A stretch of DNA of 64,000 bases from a bacterium (GTDB lineage: Bacteria; Bacillota; Bacilli; Lactobacillales; Streptococcaceae), in the NCBI GenBank assembly GCA_905221325.1, contig CAJNCS010000006.1, forward strand, positions 130,447 through 194,446, in the 5' to 3' direction. The notes under the pieces are model-generated. The model made no database searches, was not told where the DNA came from, and worked only from the letters and a program-made list of their open reading frames with translations. A program made the position numbers and the translations under genes. Shown here piece by piece: positions 20,446-29,101 of this stretch (position 1 is the first letter of the stretch; every line of letters starts with the position of its first letter).

Positions 20446-21494
20446 TGAAAGACTTGTTTTTAAGGAGAAAGCAGGATTTTCGTAAGGAGTGTGTCGGTTA
20501 TCTGCGTTATGTTCTCAACGACCACTTTGTCTTGTTCCTGCTGGTTCTCATCGGTTTTCTAGCTTACCAGTACAGTCAACTCTTGCAAGATTTTCCTGAA
20601 AATCATTGGCCCATCCTCTTGCTTTTAGGGATTGTATCTGTCTTACTTATGGCTTGGGGAGGAATCGCAACCTACATGGAAGGGCCTGACAAGCTCTTTC
20701 TCTTAGTCAGTGAAGAGGAGGTTAAGTCCCACCTCAAAGGGCAGACAGTGCGCTCGCTAGTTTTTTGGCTCTTTGTCCAAACCCTTTTCTTGCTTTTGTT
20801 TGTACCCTTGTTTTTAGCCATGGGCTATGGTTTTCCAGTCTTTCTCATCTATGTGGTTTTATTGGGAGCTGGAAAATATCTCCTCTTTCGCCAAAAAGCC
20901 AGTAAATTTTATACTGAGACTGGCCTCAACTGGGATTATGTGATTGCCCAAGAAAGCAAACGCAAGCAAGTTTTGCTTCGTTTCTTTGCTCTCTTTACTC
21001 AGGTCAAGGGCATTTCAAATAGTGTCAAACGTCGCTCTTATCTAGATTTCATCCTAAAGACTGTTCAAAAGGTGCCTGGGAAGATTTGGCAAAACCTCTA
21101 TCTCCGTTCTTACTTGCGAAATGGAGACCTCTTTGCCCTCAGTCTCCGTCTCCTCTTCCTATCCTTGTTAGCTCTAGTCTTTATCGAACAAGCTTGGATA
21201 GCGACGGCAGTGGTGGTTCTATTTAACTACCTCTTGCTTTTCCAGTTGCTGGCCCTTTATCACGCCTTTGATTACCAATACTTGACCCAGCTTTTCCCAC
21301 TAGACAAGGGACAAAAGGAAAGAGGGTTGCAGGCTATAGTCAGAGAATTGACCAGTTTCGTCTTGATAGTGGAATTAGTCGTCGGCCTTGTGACTTTCCA
21401 AGAAAAACAGGCCCTCCTAGCCTTGCTGGGTGCTGGTTTAGTTTTACAAGTCTTGTATCTCCCTTATCAGGTGAAACGTCAGATGCAGGACTAA
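20445..21494 (+). CDS. ecsB: ABC transporter permease, EcsB type
   Basis: A 349-residue membrane protein starting MKDLFLRRKQDFRKECVGYLRYVLNDHFVLF, typical of EcsB. Six or more helices occur in two groups (about 25-130 and 235-345), separated by a charged cytosolic stretch. It is the membrane component for the ATPase just upstream; the ATG overlaps that gene's TGA. A GTG one codon earlier is also open. The stop is immediately followed by a BOX element. Confidence 0.88.
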   Translation: MKDLFLRRKQDFRKECVGYLRYVLNDHFVLFLLVLIGFLAYQYSQLLQDFPENHWPILLLLGIVSVLLMAWGGIATYMEGPDKLFLLVSEEEVKSHLKGQTVRSLVFWLFVQTLFLLLFVPLFLAMGYGFPVFLIYVVLLGAGKYLLFRQKASKFYTETGLNWDYVIAQESKRKQVLLRFFALFTQVKGISNSVKRRSYLDFILKTVQKVPGKIWQNLYLRSYLRNGDLFALSLRLLFLSLLALVFIEQAWIATAVVVLFNYLLLFQLLALYHAFDYQYLTQLFPLDKGQKERGLQAIVRELTSFVLIVELVVGLVTFQEKQALLALLGAGLVLQVLYLPYQVKRQMQD

Positions 21495-21584
21495 TACTCT
21501 TCGAAAATCTCTTCAAACTACGTCAGCTTTATCTGCAACCTGCGGCTAGCTTCCTAGTTTGCTCTTTGATTTTCATTGAGTATA
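21494..21584 (-). repeat. BOX repeat element 1
   Basis: Read on the minus strand the sequence runs from the boxA start TATACTCAATGAAAATCAAA through CAAACTAGGAAGCTAGCCGC to the boxC end GAAGAGATTTTCGAAGAGTA, as in pneumococcal BOX elements. It lacks a multi-copy boxB centre. It abuts the ecsB stop. Confidence 0.9.
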
Positions 21585-21604
21585 ACATTACTTATATGAC
21601 ACTA

Positions 21605-21642
21605 AAAAAGAAGTTGAGTTCAGTTTGTCTCAGCTTCTTTTT
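21605..21642 (+). terminator. Bidirectional terminator between ecsB and blpT
   Basis: AAAAAGAAGTTGAG (21605-21618) pairs with CTCAGCTTCTTTTT (21629-21642), with one wobble pair. A and T runs on both sides allow use on both strands. Confidence 0.85.
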
Positions 21643-21677
21643 AGGTACTACAGGATAATGGTTGGTCCGTAGAGACT

Positions 21678-21784
21678 TATACTCTTCAAAAATCAAATTC
21701 AAACCACGTCAGCTTCGTCTTGCCGTACTCAAGTACAGCCTGCGACTCGCTTCCTAGTTTGCTCTTTGATTTTTATTGAGTATT
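21678..21784 (-). repeat. BOX repeat element 2, forming the end of blpT
   Basis: A second BOX in the same orientation, with boxA-type TCAATAAAAATCAAAGAGCA next to blpT and a boxC-like end at 21678. It includes a small extra hairpin, GTACTTGAGTAC (minus strand). Its first 31 bases encode the last codons and the stop of blpT. Confidence 0.88.
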
Positions 21785-22083
21785 AACTTGGTTTTGACTT
21801 GGTCAAAGTGGAAGCGGTCATAGGCCCGCCAAGCGGCGCGAGTAGGAGCATCTGGATCAAGAGCGCTGAGTCCCATGAGAAGACTGGAAGTTTGGTAAAA
21901 TTTTTCCAATTCAATCAAGAATTGATTATCCACTGTCTCAGCCTTGGCTAGAAAGCCAAGAATAGAGTTTAATTGCTCCTGAAAGCGGACGTCGTCAGCG
22001 GTTGTCTGTTTGCATGCTTGGTAGGCTTTGTTTAAGTCAGTAATCAAAGTCTGAGCTCTTTTGATAGGGTCTGTATCTGTCAT
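21754..22083 (-). CDS. blpT: BlpT-like protein of the blp regulon
   Basis: A 109-residue helical, acidic soluble protein beginning MTDTDPIKRAQTLITDLNKAYQACK. In pneumococcus a gene of this sequence and position (upstream of blpS, opposite strand) is named blpT; its role is not established. AAAGGAGG precedes the ATG. A BlpR-type operator at 22181-22213 faces this gene, so it should be induced by the pheromone. The C-terminal tail (about ten residues, ending NKNQRAN) and the TAG are read from an inserted BOX repeat, so the native end has been replaced. Confidence 0.85.
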   Translation of the reverse strand: MTDTDPIKRAQTLITDLNKAYQACKQTTADDVRFQEQLNSILGFLAKAETVDNQFLIELEKFYQTSSLLMGLSALDPDAPTRAAWRAYDRFHFDQVKTKLILNKNQRAN

Positions 22084-22180
22084 GATGATTCCTCCTTTAA
22101 TCTGGGTGCTAGTCTTGTTTCTAGCAACTGTGTTTTGATACTGTCAGTCTATCACTTTTATCTCCTTTTTCAGCTTCAAA

Positions 22181-22213
22181 TATTTAATTGTCATTGAAAT
22201 TTCCTGAATGGTA
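22181..22213 (-). promoter_or_regulatory. BlpR operator facing blpT
   Basis: Read on the minus strand: ACCATTCAGGA, then ten bases, then ACAATTAAATA, i.e. two half-sites 21 nt apart, as in the other blp boxes of the island. A -10-like TAGACT sits about 40 bases after the second half-site. Confidence 0.75.
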
Positions 22214-22274
22214 ATAGCGGGATTTTATGATAAAATACTTGTAAGGTTATCATGGTTATTTAGTAAAAACTTCA

Positions 22275-22306
22275 ACACTTTAGGAATTTTTGAGAACCGT
22301 TTAGGA
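22275..22306 (+). promoter_or_regulatory. Operator upstream of blpSRH (BlpR/ComE type)
   Basis: ACACTTTAGGA (22275-22285) and ACCGTTTAGGA (22296-22306) are direct repeats 21 nt apart. They differ from the TTCAAGA half-sites of the bacteriocin genes and look closer to ComE-type repeats. TATCCT at 22337-22342 could be the -10. Confidence 0.65.
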
Positions 22307-22362
22307 TTTGGTGAAAAATAGTTTCTAGACTTATGGTATCCTCTTTTTAGGAGGTTTTATCC

Positions 22363-22701
22363 ATGAACTATATCATCATCCAAAAAGAGAAAGAAATTTT
22401 CAAATTAAACATAAAGGATATCTACTATATCCAAACGCATCCAAGCAAAGCCCATACCATGCATATTGTTACAGAAAACGCTAGCTTTGATCTATTTCAA
22501 AATTTAAGTAATCTTGAGAAACAATATGGGGAAACCTTAACGAGATGTCATCGAAATTGTCTGGTTAACCTTGAACAAGTAAGATCCATGGATATCCAAT
22601 CAAAGACCCTCTTTCTTGGAGAAGAAGGTCAATATGCTGTCAAGTATGCCAGACGTCGCTATAGAGAGATTCGTCAAAAATGGTTGAAAGAAGGAGAGTA
22701 A
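22363..22701 (+). CDS. blpS: BlpS, LytTR DNA-binding protein
   Basis: A 112-residue protein consisting almost only of a LytTR DNA-binding domain (NIKDIYYIQTHPSKAHTMHI ... CHRNCLVNLEQVRSMD ... YARRRYREIR), without a receiver domain. In pneumococcal blp loci blpS stands first in blpSRH and is thought to modulate regulon expression; its exact role is not settled. AGGAGG lies before the start, and blpR begins four bases after the stop. The operator at 22275-22306 makes the operon part of the autoinduction loop. Confidence 0.9.
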   Translation: MNYIIIQKEKEIFKLNIKDIYYIQTHPSKAHTMHIVTENASFDLFQNLSNLEKQYGETLTRCHRNCLVNLEQVRSMDIQSKTLFLGEEGQYAVKYARRRYREIRQKWLKEGE

Positions 22702-22705
22702 GAAG

Positions 22706-23443
22706 ATGAGAATATGTGTTTTAGAAGATGATTTTTCCCAACAAGCTAGGATTGAAACGACGATTGAGAAACTCTTGAAGAAACATTATATCACTCCCAG
22801 CTCTTTTGAAGTCTTTGGCAAGCCAGATCAACTGCTGGCAGAGGTGCATGAGAAGGGAGCACATCAGCTATTCTTTTTGGACATTGAGATTCGAAATGAA
22901 GAAATGAAAGGTCTGGAAGTGGCTAGAAAGATTCGGGATCGGGATCCTTATGCCCTGATAGTCTTTGTGACGACTCACTCGGAGTTTATGCCCCTCTCCT
23001 TTCGCTACCAAGTGTCTGCTTTGGACTACATTGATAAGGCCCTTTCGGTAGAGGAGTTTGAATCTCGGATTGAGACAGCCCTTCTCTATGCCAATGGTCA
23101 AGATAGTAAAAGCCTGGCGGAAGATTGCTTTTACTTTAAATCAAAATTTGCCCAATTCCAATATCCTTTTAAGGAGGTTTACTATCTCGAAACGTCACCC
23201 AGACCCCATCGTGTTATTCTCTATACCAAGACAGACAGGCTGGAATTTACGGCGAGTTTAGAGGAGGTTCTCAAGCAGGAACCCCGTCTCTTGCAGTGCC
23301 ACCGCTCCTTTCTCATCAATCCAACCAATGTAGCTCGTTTGGATAAAAAAGAAAAACTCCTTTTCTTTCCCAATGGTGGAAGCTGTCTGATCGCGCGTTA
23401 TAAGGTCAGGGAAGTGTCTGAGGCTATCACTAACTTGCACTGA
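22706..23443 (+). CDS. blpR: Response regulator BlpR
   Basis: A 245-residue response regulator of the AgrA/ComE class. The receiver domain covers about residues 1-125 with acceptor Asp in FFLDIEIRNEEMKG (D58 region) and conserved Lys in YIDKAL. The LytTR DNA-binding domain covers about 145-245 (YLETSPRPHRVILYT ... CHRSFLINPTNVARLD). When phosphorylated by BlpH it should bind the 21-nt-spaced repeats upstream of the blp promoters. It is part of blpSRH, four bases after blpS and 13 before blpH. Confidence 0.95.
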   Translation: MRICVLEDDFSQQARIETTIEKLLKKHYITPSSFEVFGKPDQLLAEVHEKGAHQLFFLDIEIRNEEMKGLEVARKIRDRDPYALIVFVTTHSEFMPLSFRYQVSALDYIDKALSVEEFESRIETALLYANGQDSKSLAEDCFYFKSKFAQFQYPFKEVYYLETSPRPHRVILYTKTDRLEFTASLEEVLKQEPRLLQCHRSFLINPTNVARLDKKEKLLFFPNGGSCLIARYKVREVSEAITNLH

Positions 23444-23456
23444 GCTAGGAGAGTTT

Positions 23457-24797
23457 ATGTATATTGTTTGGATATTGTTGTATACACTTGTTTCTAATGG
23501 ACTAGAAATTGTCATTTTCTTTAAGGTAGATGGAATTGATCTTACTTTCGAGAGGATTTTTAAGGCCTTTCTTTTTAAGATACTGTTGGCCTTTGTTTTT
23601 GTAATGATTAGCTATATAGTAGGAAATACTTACCTATCTTATTTTATGGAACCCTTGTATGGCATAGGCTTATCTTTCTTATTGTTAAGAGGGCTTCCTA
23701 AAAAACTCCTTTTCTTTTATGGTCTCTTTCCAATGATATTAGTGAATCTCTTTTATAGAGGAGTTTCTTATTTTGTGCTTCCATTTTTGGGGCAAGAGCA
23801 AGTATATAATGACTACTCATTTACTGGGTTATGTATCATAATTTTCAATTTCTTCATTTCTCTAGCCTTTTTGAAATGGTTGGACTATGATTTTACTAAC
23901 TTGAGAAGGGAGATCTTAGATAAAGCCTTTCAAAAGTCCCTGACTCATATTAACTGGATAATGGGGGCTTACTATTTGGTTATACAAAGTCTGTCCTACT
24001 TTGAATATGAACAGGGGATTCAATCAACGACTGTTCGCCATCTCATCCTAGTGTTTTACCTACTCTTTTTTATGGGGGTTATCAAGAAGCTGGATACCTA
24101 TTTGAAGGACAAACTTCATGAGAGATTGAACCAAGAGCAGGACTTGCGCTATAGAGATATGGAACGCTATAGTCGGCATATAGAGGAACTTTACAAGGAA
24201 GTACGGAGCTTTCGCCATGACTACACCAACCTCTTAACAAGCTTACGTCTGAGTATTGAAGAGGAGGATATGGAGCAGATAAAAGAGGTCTACGACTCCG
24301 TCTTGAAGGAGTCCAGTCAGAAATTGCAGGACAATAAATATGACATTGGACGATTGGTGAATGTTCGGGACCGTGCCCTTAAAAGTCTCCTAGCGGGAAA
24401 ATTTCTAAAAGCTAGAGAAAAGAACATTATCTTTAATGTCGAAGTTCCTGAGGAGATTCAAGTCGAGGGGATGAGCCTACTTGATTTTCTAACCATTGTG
24501 TCTATCCTTTGTGACAATGCTATTGAAGCCAGTGCAGAGGCCAGTCAACCTCATGTTTCAATCGCCTTTTTTAAAAATGGGGCACGGGAGACCTTTATCA
24601 TTGAAAACTCCATCAGAGAAGAGAGCATAGATATTTCTGAAATCTTCTCCTTCGGAGCAAGTTCTAAAGGGGAGGACCGAGGAGTTGGTCTCTATACCGT
24701 CATGAAGATTGTGGAAAGTTATCCCAATGTCAGTCTCAATACCACCTGTCAAGATCAAGTCTTTCGTCAGATGCTTACTGTGATACATGCAGAATGA
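23457..24797 (+). CDS. blpH: Pheromone receptor histidine kinase BlpH
   Basis: A 446-residue HPK10-type kinase. Six or seven membrane helices fill about residues 1-205, a dimerisation segment carries the phospho-acceptor in VRSFRHDYTNLLTSL, and the ATPase domain has the N-box LCDNAIEASAEAS and G-box GEDRGVGLYTV. It senses exported BlpC and phosphorylates BlpR. It starts 13 bp after blpR with AGGAGAG before the ATG, and is closed by a terminator shared with blpC. No frameshift is visible, so signalling should be functional. Confidence 0.95.
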   Translation: MYIVWILLYTLVSNGLEIVIFFKVDGIDLTFERIFKAFLFKILLAFVFVMISYIVGNTYLSYFMEPLYGIGLSFLLLRGLPKKLLFFYGLFPMILVNLFYRGVSYFVLPFLGQEQVYNDYSFTGLCIIIFNFFISLAFLKWLDYDFTNLRREILDKAFQKSLTHINWIMGAYYLVIQSLSYFEYEQGIQSTTVRHLILVFYLLFFMGVIKKLDTYLKDKLHERLNQEQDLRYRDMERYSRHIEELYKEVRSFRHDYTNLLTSLRLSIEEEDMEQIKEVYDSVLKESSQKLQDNKYDIGRLVNVRDRALKSLLAGKFLKAREKNIIFNVEVPEEIQVEGMSLLDFLTIVSILCDNAIEASAEASQPHVSIAFFKNGARETFIIENSIREESIDISEIFSFGASSKGEDRGVGLYTVMKIVESYPNVSLNTTCQDQVFRQMLTVIHAE

Positions 24798-24799
24798 TA

Positions 24800-24840
24800 A
24801 AAAATAAGACCGAGAGTGATTGTTTCTCGGTCTTATTTTT
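24800..24840. terminator. Bidirectional terminator between blpH and blpC
   Basis: AAAAATAAGACCGAGA (24800-24815) and TCTCGGTCTTATTTTT (24825-24840) pair perfectly over 16 bases. The right arm touches the blpC stop codon. Confidence 0.92.
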
Positions 24841-24995
24841 TATAGTTGTATTGGCTGATGAAGTCCTTTCGTATTGTTATACTTAATTATATTAAGACCA
24901 TATAAGATATCTTCCCACCATCCTCCACCTGTGATTTGATTGAGTTCAGTAGTTGTTAGTTCTTGAAATGAAGTTAGGTTTTGATTCTTATCCAT
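24840..24995 (-). CDS. blpC: Peptide pheromone precursor BlpC
   Basis: A 51-residue precursor: MDKNQNLTSFQELTTTELNQ followed by ITGG, a double-glycine leader, and a 27-residue mature peptide beginning GWWEDILYGLNII and ending GLHQPIQL. The mature part resembles the long BlpC pheromone types of pneumococcus, especially the one I remember from TIGR4, with several substitutions. AAAAGGAG precedes the ATG. It is the last gene of blpA-blpB-blpC: BlpAB should cleave and export it, and BlpH should sense it. Confidence 0.93.
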   Translation of the reverse strand: MDKNQNLTSFQELTTTELNQITGGGWWEDILYGLNIIKYNNTKGLHQPIQL

Positions 24996-25051
24996 GTTAC
25001 AATTCTCCTTTTTGATAAGATAATAAATAGTTGCAGAGTGTTATCTGAAAA

Positions 25052-26413
25052 TTAATCAGAATGTGTTAAAATTTTATCTTTGAAGTAATCAAAATATGTT
25101 TTCTTTGCAGTTACACTAGTAACGCGACCTTGTAAGCCATATTGGATGAGCTTACTGTCTTCGTTAGATAGTTTTGCAAGAGCGGTTAATTTAAAGAGAT
25201 TTCCTTGCTCTGTTCTGGTCGGAGTTTGATCAATTGTCTGAAGTTGGCCGATGATGGTAATGCCGTGATTTCCAATCTTCTCCAGTTTTAATCTTACAGT
25301 TTGTCCTTTATCTAGTAGCGGTAGATAGTCAGAAGATACGTAGTAAGTGATTAGTACTTCTCTTGTATCTGTGATGACAGGGAATATTTGAGCAATTTCT
25401 GTACCAGTTGGAATTCTATTTTTACCTTCAAATTCGCTGTTCAGATGAACGATACCTTTACTTGGAGCGGTTAAAGTATTATTTTCTAAGCGCTGTGTCG
25501 CTTGATCTAGCTGTACTTTTAATTCTGTTAATTGGTTCTCCACGGTTAGTTGCTGTTGTGAGGCTGTCTGTAAAAACTGAGTGCGAAGTACTTCAATTTT
25601 AGTTTCTAAACTATTATCATAAGTTGCTACACTTCCAATCCCAGCTTGCTGAATTTTGAGGCTTGCGATAGATGATTCAAGACCTGCAATACTTTGATTT
25701 ATTTGAGATAAAAATGGCTCCTCTGCAGTTCCTTGTGTTTGTCCTTGTGAGGTTACAAGATAACGATTTAAAATTGACTGGTGCGGATTGCCAGTTGGTA
25801 AGCGTACTCTTTTATTTATGATAGCATCTCTCAGTTCTTCATATTCTCCAATTTGTTGTTGAACTTTTGTAATTTCTTGTTCGATGGCTGATGAACTGCT
25901 ATTGGCAAGATTAGCTTGATTTGAAACCTCGGTGTTAGTCTTTGTGATACCCAGTTCAATATCACGAGCTTGTTTGGTAAAATTCATAAAGGTATTATGG
26001 TAGCCAAATTCATCCTCGCCAGAAAAAAGATCAGTCGCTTTTTCTAAGCTTTGTTTCAAAATTCCAAGTCCTTCTTTTTGCTTCTCAAGTCTTTGTAATT
26101 GAGTTTCTAAGGCAGTTTTCTGACTTTCTTCCATTGTTTCAGAGTATTTGATAAGTAAGTCCCCTTTTTCAACTACTTGATTTGCCACTAAATGATTAGC
26201 AAGGATAGGATTATCACTGGTTGACTGAATGGATGCAATGACACTTGTAGGGGCGATTTCTCCTTGGGAAGTAACAGTAATTTCTTTTGTGGCAACAAGG
26301 GAGAAAATCAAGATGAAAGTAAACAGTAATGAAAGAGGTATAATTAACACTGTCGCATAGTTATGGTAACGTCTCTGATAAAACTCGACGCTTCTAAAAA
26401 GATTAGGATTCAT
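25052..26413 (-). CDS. blpB: Bacteriocin/pheromone export accessory protein BlpB
   Basis: A 453-residue HlyD/ComB-type membrane-fusion protein. The N-terminal membrane segment (about 20-42, LIIPLSLLFTFILIFSLVA) is followed by a biotinyl-lipoyl-like half motif, a long coiled coil (about 95-330) and a C-terminal beta domain containing TAPSKGIVHL. It assists the BlpA ABC transporter in secretion of pheromone and bacteriocins. The ATG has AAGGAG upstream and sits ten bases after the blpA stop. Full family length (ComB 449), with no interruption. Confidence 0.94.
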   Translation of the reverse strand: MNPNLFRSVEFYQRRYHNYATVLIIPLSLLFTFILIFSLVATKEITVTSQGEIAPTSVIASIQSTSDNPILANHLVANQVVEKGDLLIKYSETMEESQKTALETQLQRLEKQKEGLGILKQSLEKATDLFSGEDEFGYHNTFMNFTKQARDIELGITKTNTEVSNQANLANSSSSAIEQEITKVQQQIGEYEELRDAIINKRVRLPTGNPHQSILNRYLVTSQGQTQGTAEEPFLSQINQSIAGLESSIASLKIQQAGIGSVATYDNSLETKIEVLRTQFLQTASQQQLTVENQLTELKVQLDQATQRLENNTLTAPSKGIVHLNSEFEGKNRIPTGTEIAQIFPVITDTREVLITYYVSSDYLPLLDKGQTVRLKLEKIGNHGITIIGQLQTIDQTPTRTEQGNLFKLTALAKLSNEDSKLIQYGLQGRVTSVTAKKTYFDYFKDKILTHSD

Positions 26414-26423
26414 GACATTCTCC

Positions 26424-28577
26424 TTATTTATTGAATAGATGATGGTAGAAGCCTTGCGCCTGCATTAACTCTTGGTGACTGCCAACTTCAATGATTTTCC
26501 CCTGGTCAAGAACAATGACACGGTTAGTCCGTTCGGCTATACTTAGACGATGGGCTACAAAGAGAATGGTTTTATCAGTTAGGGACATAAGATTATCTAT
26601 AACCTTTTTCTCAGTCAAAACATCGAGAGCACTAGTAGCTTCATCTAGTATTAAAACAGGAGATTTAGTTAGGAGAGCACGAGCGAGGGCTATTCGTTGC
26701 TTTTGTCCTCCTGATAGACCAGCTCCATCAGAGAGCTGAGTTTGATAGCCCATAGGCATTCTTTCAATGTCTTGACGGATTTCAGCTAATTCACAAGCTT
26801 TTAGAATATCTTCTTGGCTAATCATATTATTACCACCCAAGGTTAAGTTTTCCAAGATAGAGCCATTAAAGATATAGGCTTGTTGGGGCAGGTAATTAAT
26901 ATGACGGCGCAAGACTTTTTTATCAATATTTTTAATATCCTGATGATTGATGGAAATATGTCCTTTGTAGGGTTCAAAGAAATTGACAATCATTTTGGCT
27001 AAAGTTGTTTTACCAGAACCGCTAACTCCAACTAGGCTAACCTTATCTCCTTGTTTAATCGTGAGATTAATATCTGTTAAGGTATCTCGTCCAAAACCAT
27101 ACTTATAAGAAAGGTCATCAAATTCAATATCGCCCATCAAAAAATGTGAATGAACAGGGTTTTCTTGAACTTGAAATTCAGATTCGACTAGATAGACTTC
27201 GTTCAAACGGTTATTAGCGACCTTTGCAGATTGGAGTTTGGTTTGGAGGTTGATAATATTTTCCATAGGAGTTGTAAAGTAAGAAAGAAGTGTGTTAAAG
27301 GTAATCAGCTGACCGATAGAAATTTTACTAGACATAACTAATTGAGCCCCAAACCATAGGATAAGGACATTCAGAACTAACTTTGTTCCTTGTTTTAAAT
27401 TAGTTTGTAAAATAGAATATTTAGTAAGTTTAAAGGATTTTTCCAAATAATCTACAAATTCACTGTCTATATTTTGGTAGCGATTTTCTTCACTTGTGAG
27501 TGACTTGATGGTTTCAATCCCATTGATATCTTCGATAATGGCAGAACTAACCATAGAATTACTTTGCATGACATCGTGGTTCATTTTTTCAAAAGGCTTC
27601 ATAAAAGAAAAGATGATGAACATGTATATAGGAACGGAAATAAGAGAAAGAAGGAAGAGATTAGGGTTTTGTGCCAGTAAGACGCTCCCTACAAGGATCA
27701 GAATGGAAACATCAAGAAGAAGAGAGAGAATGGTAGAAGCTAAGGCATCTATAATAGAGTTGGCATCTGTGAAGCGTGAAATGATTTCTCCTGTACGACG
27801 TGTCGCAAAGAAAGACATAGGAAGTTCAAAGATATGACGAATATAGGCCAAAATTACATCAATGCTTAATCTCTGACTCAGAACAGTTAGGAGATAATCT
27901 CTGGAGAAGCTCATGGCTTGTTGGAGGATATAGGTGATAATTAGACCAATTGAGATAATTCCTAAAGTTGATTTCATCTGATTTGGAATGTACTCATCCA
28001 AGATTCCTTGGAGATAATAAGAACCACCGATATTGATAATAGTGACTAATAAGCTTGAGAGAACAATGTAAGCAATGAGAGATTTTTGTTTGAAAATCAG
28101 AGGGAGGAAGCTCAGTAGACCATTCTTTTTATCTTTATGGGGTTGATAGCTGGGTTTGGGAGCTAGAAAAATAGCTACTCCAGTCCATTCAGAGAAAAAG
28201 CGTTCTTTTGACATTTTGGTGATTTTTACAGAAGGGTCAGGATCACCAATAATCAGATAGTCTTTCTTTGTTTGATAGACAACATAGTAATGTTGGAGTT
28301 TCCCTTCTTTGTTAACGTGAACGATAAATGGATAGGGGACATCGCTCATATCAAAGAGCGTTTTATCTGCTTGAACAGGCCTTGTTTCAAATCCCATTTC
28401 ATTTGCGGCTTTTACAATGCCAAGAGCAGTCGTCCCTTCTTTATTGGTCTTTGCAAGTTCTCTCAAGTGAGCTAGAGAAAAATCTGAACCATAGAATTTG
28501 GCAATCGAGGCTAAGGCAGCGACACCACAGTCTCTAGCATCTATTTGAGGAACAAATGTACGTTTATAAGAAGTCAT
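26424..28577 (-). CDS. blpA: Peptide-cleaving ABC exporter BlpA (intact)
   Basis: A 717-residue transporter that removes double-glycine leaders and exports the peptides. The N-terminal C39 peptidase has the catalytic Cys in QIDARDCGVAAL and His in HVNKEGKLQHYYVV. Six membrane helices lie at about 160-440. The ATPase has Walker A GVSGSGKTT, signature LSGGQKQRIALARAL and Walker B VLILDEAT. The frame is open from a TTG at 28583, but AAAGGA is seven bases before the ATG at 28577. That length equals ComA. In many pneumococci blpA carries a frameshift; none is seen here. Confidence 0.95.
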   Translation of the reverse strand: MTSYKRTFVPQIDARDCGVAALASIAKFYGSDFSLAHLRELAKTNKEGTTALGIVKAANEMGFETRPVQADKTLFDMSDVPYPFIVHVNKEGKLQHYYVVYQTKKDYLIIGDPDPSVKITKMSKERFFSEWTGVAIFLAPKPSYQPHKDKKNGLLSFLPLIFKQKSLIAYIVLSSLLVTIINIGGSYYLQGILDEYIPNQMKSTLGIISIGLIITYILQQAMSFSRDYLLTVLSQRLSIDVILAYIRHIFELPMSFFATRRTGEIISRFTDANSIIDALASTILSLLLDVSILILVGSVLLAQNPNLFLLSLISVPIYMFIIFSFMKPFEKMNHDVMQSNSMVSSAIIEDINGIETIKSLTSEENRYQNIDSEFVDYLEKSFKLTKYSILQTNLKQGTKLVLNVLILWFGAQLVMSSKISIGQLITFNTLLSYFTTPMENIINLQTKLQSAKVANNRLNEVYLVESEFQVQENPVHSHFLMGDIEFDDLSYKYGFGRDTLTDINLTIKQGDKVSLVGVSGSGKTTLAKMIVNFFEPYKGHISINHQDIKNIDKKVLRRHINYLPQQAYIFNGSILENLTLGGNNMISQEDILKACELAEIRQDIERMPMGYQTQLSDGAGLSGGQKQRIALARALLTKSPVLILDEATSALDVLTEKKVIDNLMSLTDKTILFVAHRLSIAERTNRVIVLDQGKIIEVGSHQELMQAQGFYHHLFNK

Positions 28578-28608
28578 TGGCAAATCCTTTCATATAAAAT
28601 ATGAATTT

Positions 28609-28676
28609 ATTATACCATGATACTAAGTTCATATTTTATAAAATCTTGAATTGTCATTGAAACTTCCTGAATGGTA
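28609..28676 (-). promoter_or_regulatory. BlpR operator and promoter of blpABC
   Basis: Minus-strand ACCATTCAGGA and ACAATTCAAGA (within 28641-28676) are spaced 21 nt apart. TATAAT at 28614-28609 serves as -10 about 40 bases after the second half-site. Confidence 0.85.
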
Positions 28677-28737
28677 AAAAAGTGATTAGAAACTATCTTT
28701 TTTTAAAAAATTTAGAGGTGGTTTCAAATAAAAAGCT

Positions 28738-28802
28738 AATTCAAGACGTTTCGATGACAATTCAAGATTTGGATGAAAAACTTTAACAAATAATGATATA
28801 CT
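28738..28802 (+). promoter_or_regulatory. BlpR operator and promoter of the first bacteriocin cassette
   Basis: AATTCAAGACGTTTCGATG followed by ACAATTCAAGA (28738-28769) gives two direct half-sites 21 nt apart. TATACT lies at 28797-28802. It is divergent from blpABC, only 60 bp away. Confidence 0.88.
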
Positions 28803-28859
28803 AAACTTGTCAAGGTTACAACAGGACAAAAATTAAAAATAAAAAAAGGAGTATTTGTC

Positions 28860-29087
28860 ATGAATACAAAAACGATGTCACAATTTGAAATTATGGATAC
28901 TGAGATGCTTGCGAAAGTTGAAGGAGGTTTCGGAGGTTGGGGAGATATGATTGCTGGTTTATTGGGTGGGCTAGCACCTTCTCCAACTTTGGATCAATTA
29001 AATGGTAAGTGGCCTATTATACATTTTTCAAAACCATGTGGTCCTTATGGTATAGGGGGAACTCCAAACTCATGTAATGGTATTTAA
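28860..29087 (+). CDS. Blp-type bacteriocin with double-glycine leader (Cys/Gly/Pro-rich tail)
   Basis: A 75-residue precursor. The 23-residue leader MNTKTMSQFEIMDTEMLAKV ends in EGG; the mature peptide has about 52 residues. It begins FGGWGDMIAGLLGGL, a short amphipathic Gly-rich helix, then becomes polar with PSPTLDQLNGKWPIIHF and a tail holding two Cys (KPCGPYGIGGTPNSCNGI). That tail is unlike the GxxxG-rich peptides elsewhere in the island. It is the first gene of a three-gene cassette under its own BlpR operator, with AAAGGAG before the start. Target and partner unknown. Confidence 0.82.
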   Translation: MNTKTMSQFEIMDTEMLAKVEGGFGGWGDMIAGLLGGLAPSPTLDQLNGKWPIIHFSKPCGPYGIGGTPNSCNGI

Positions 29088-29101
29088 AAAGGATTGAAGC
29101 T

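Noticed and set aside
26424..28577. Possible frameshift in blpA, as in many pneumococci
   Set aside because: The frame is continuous with peptidase, membrane and ATPase motifs in order and normal length.
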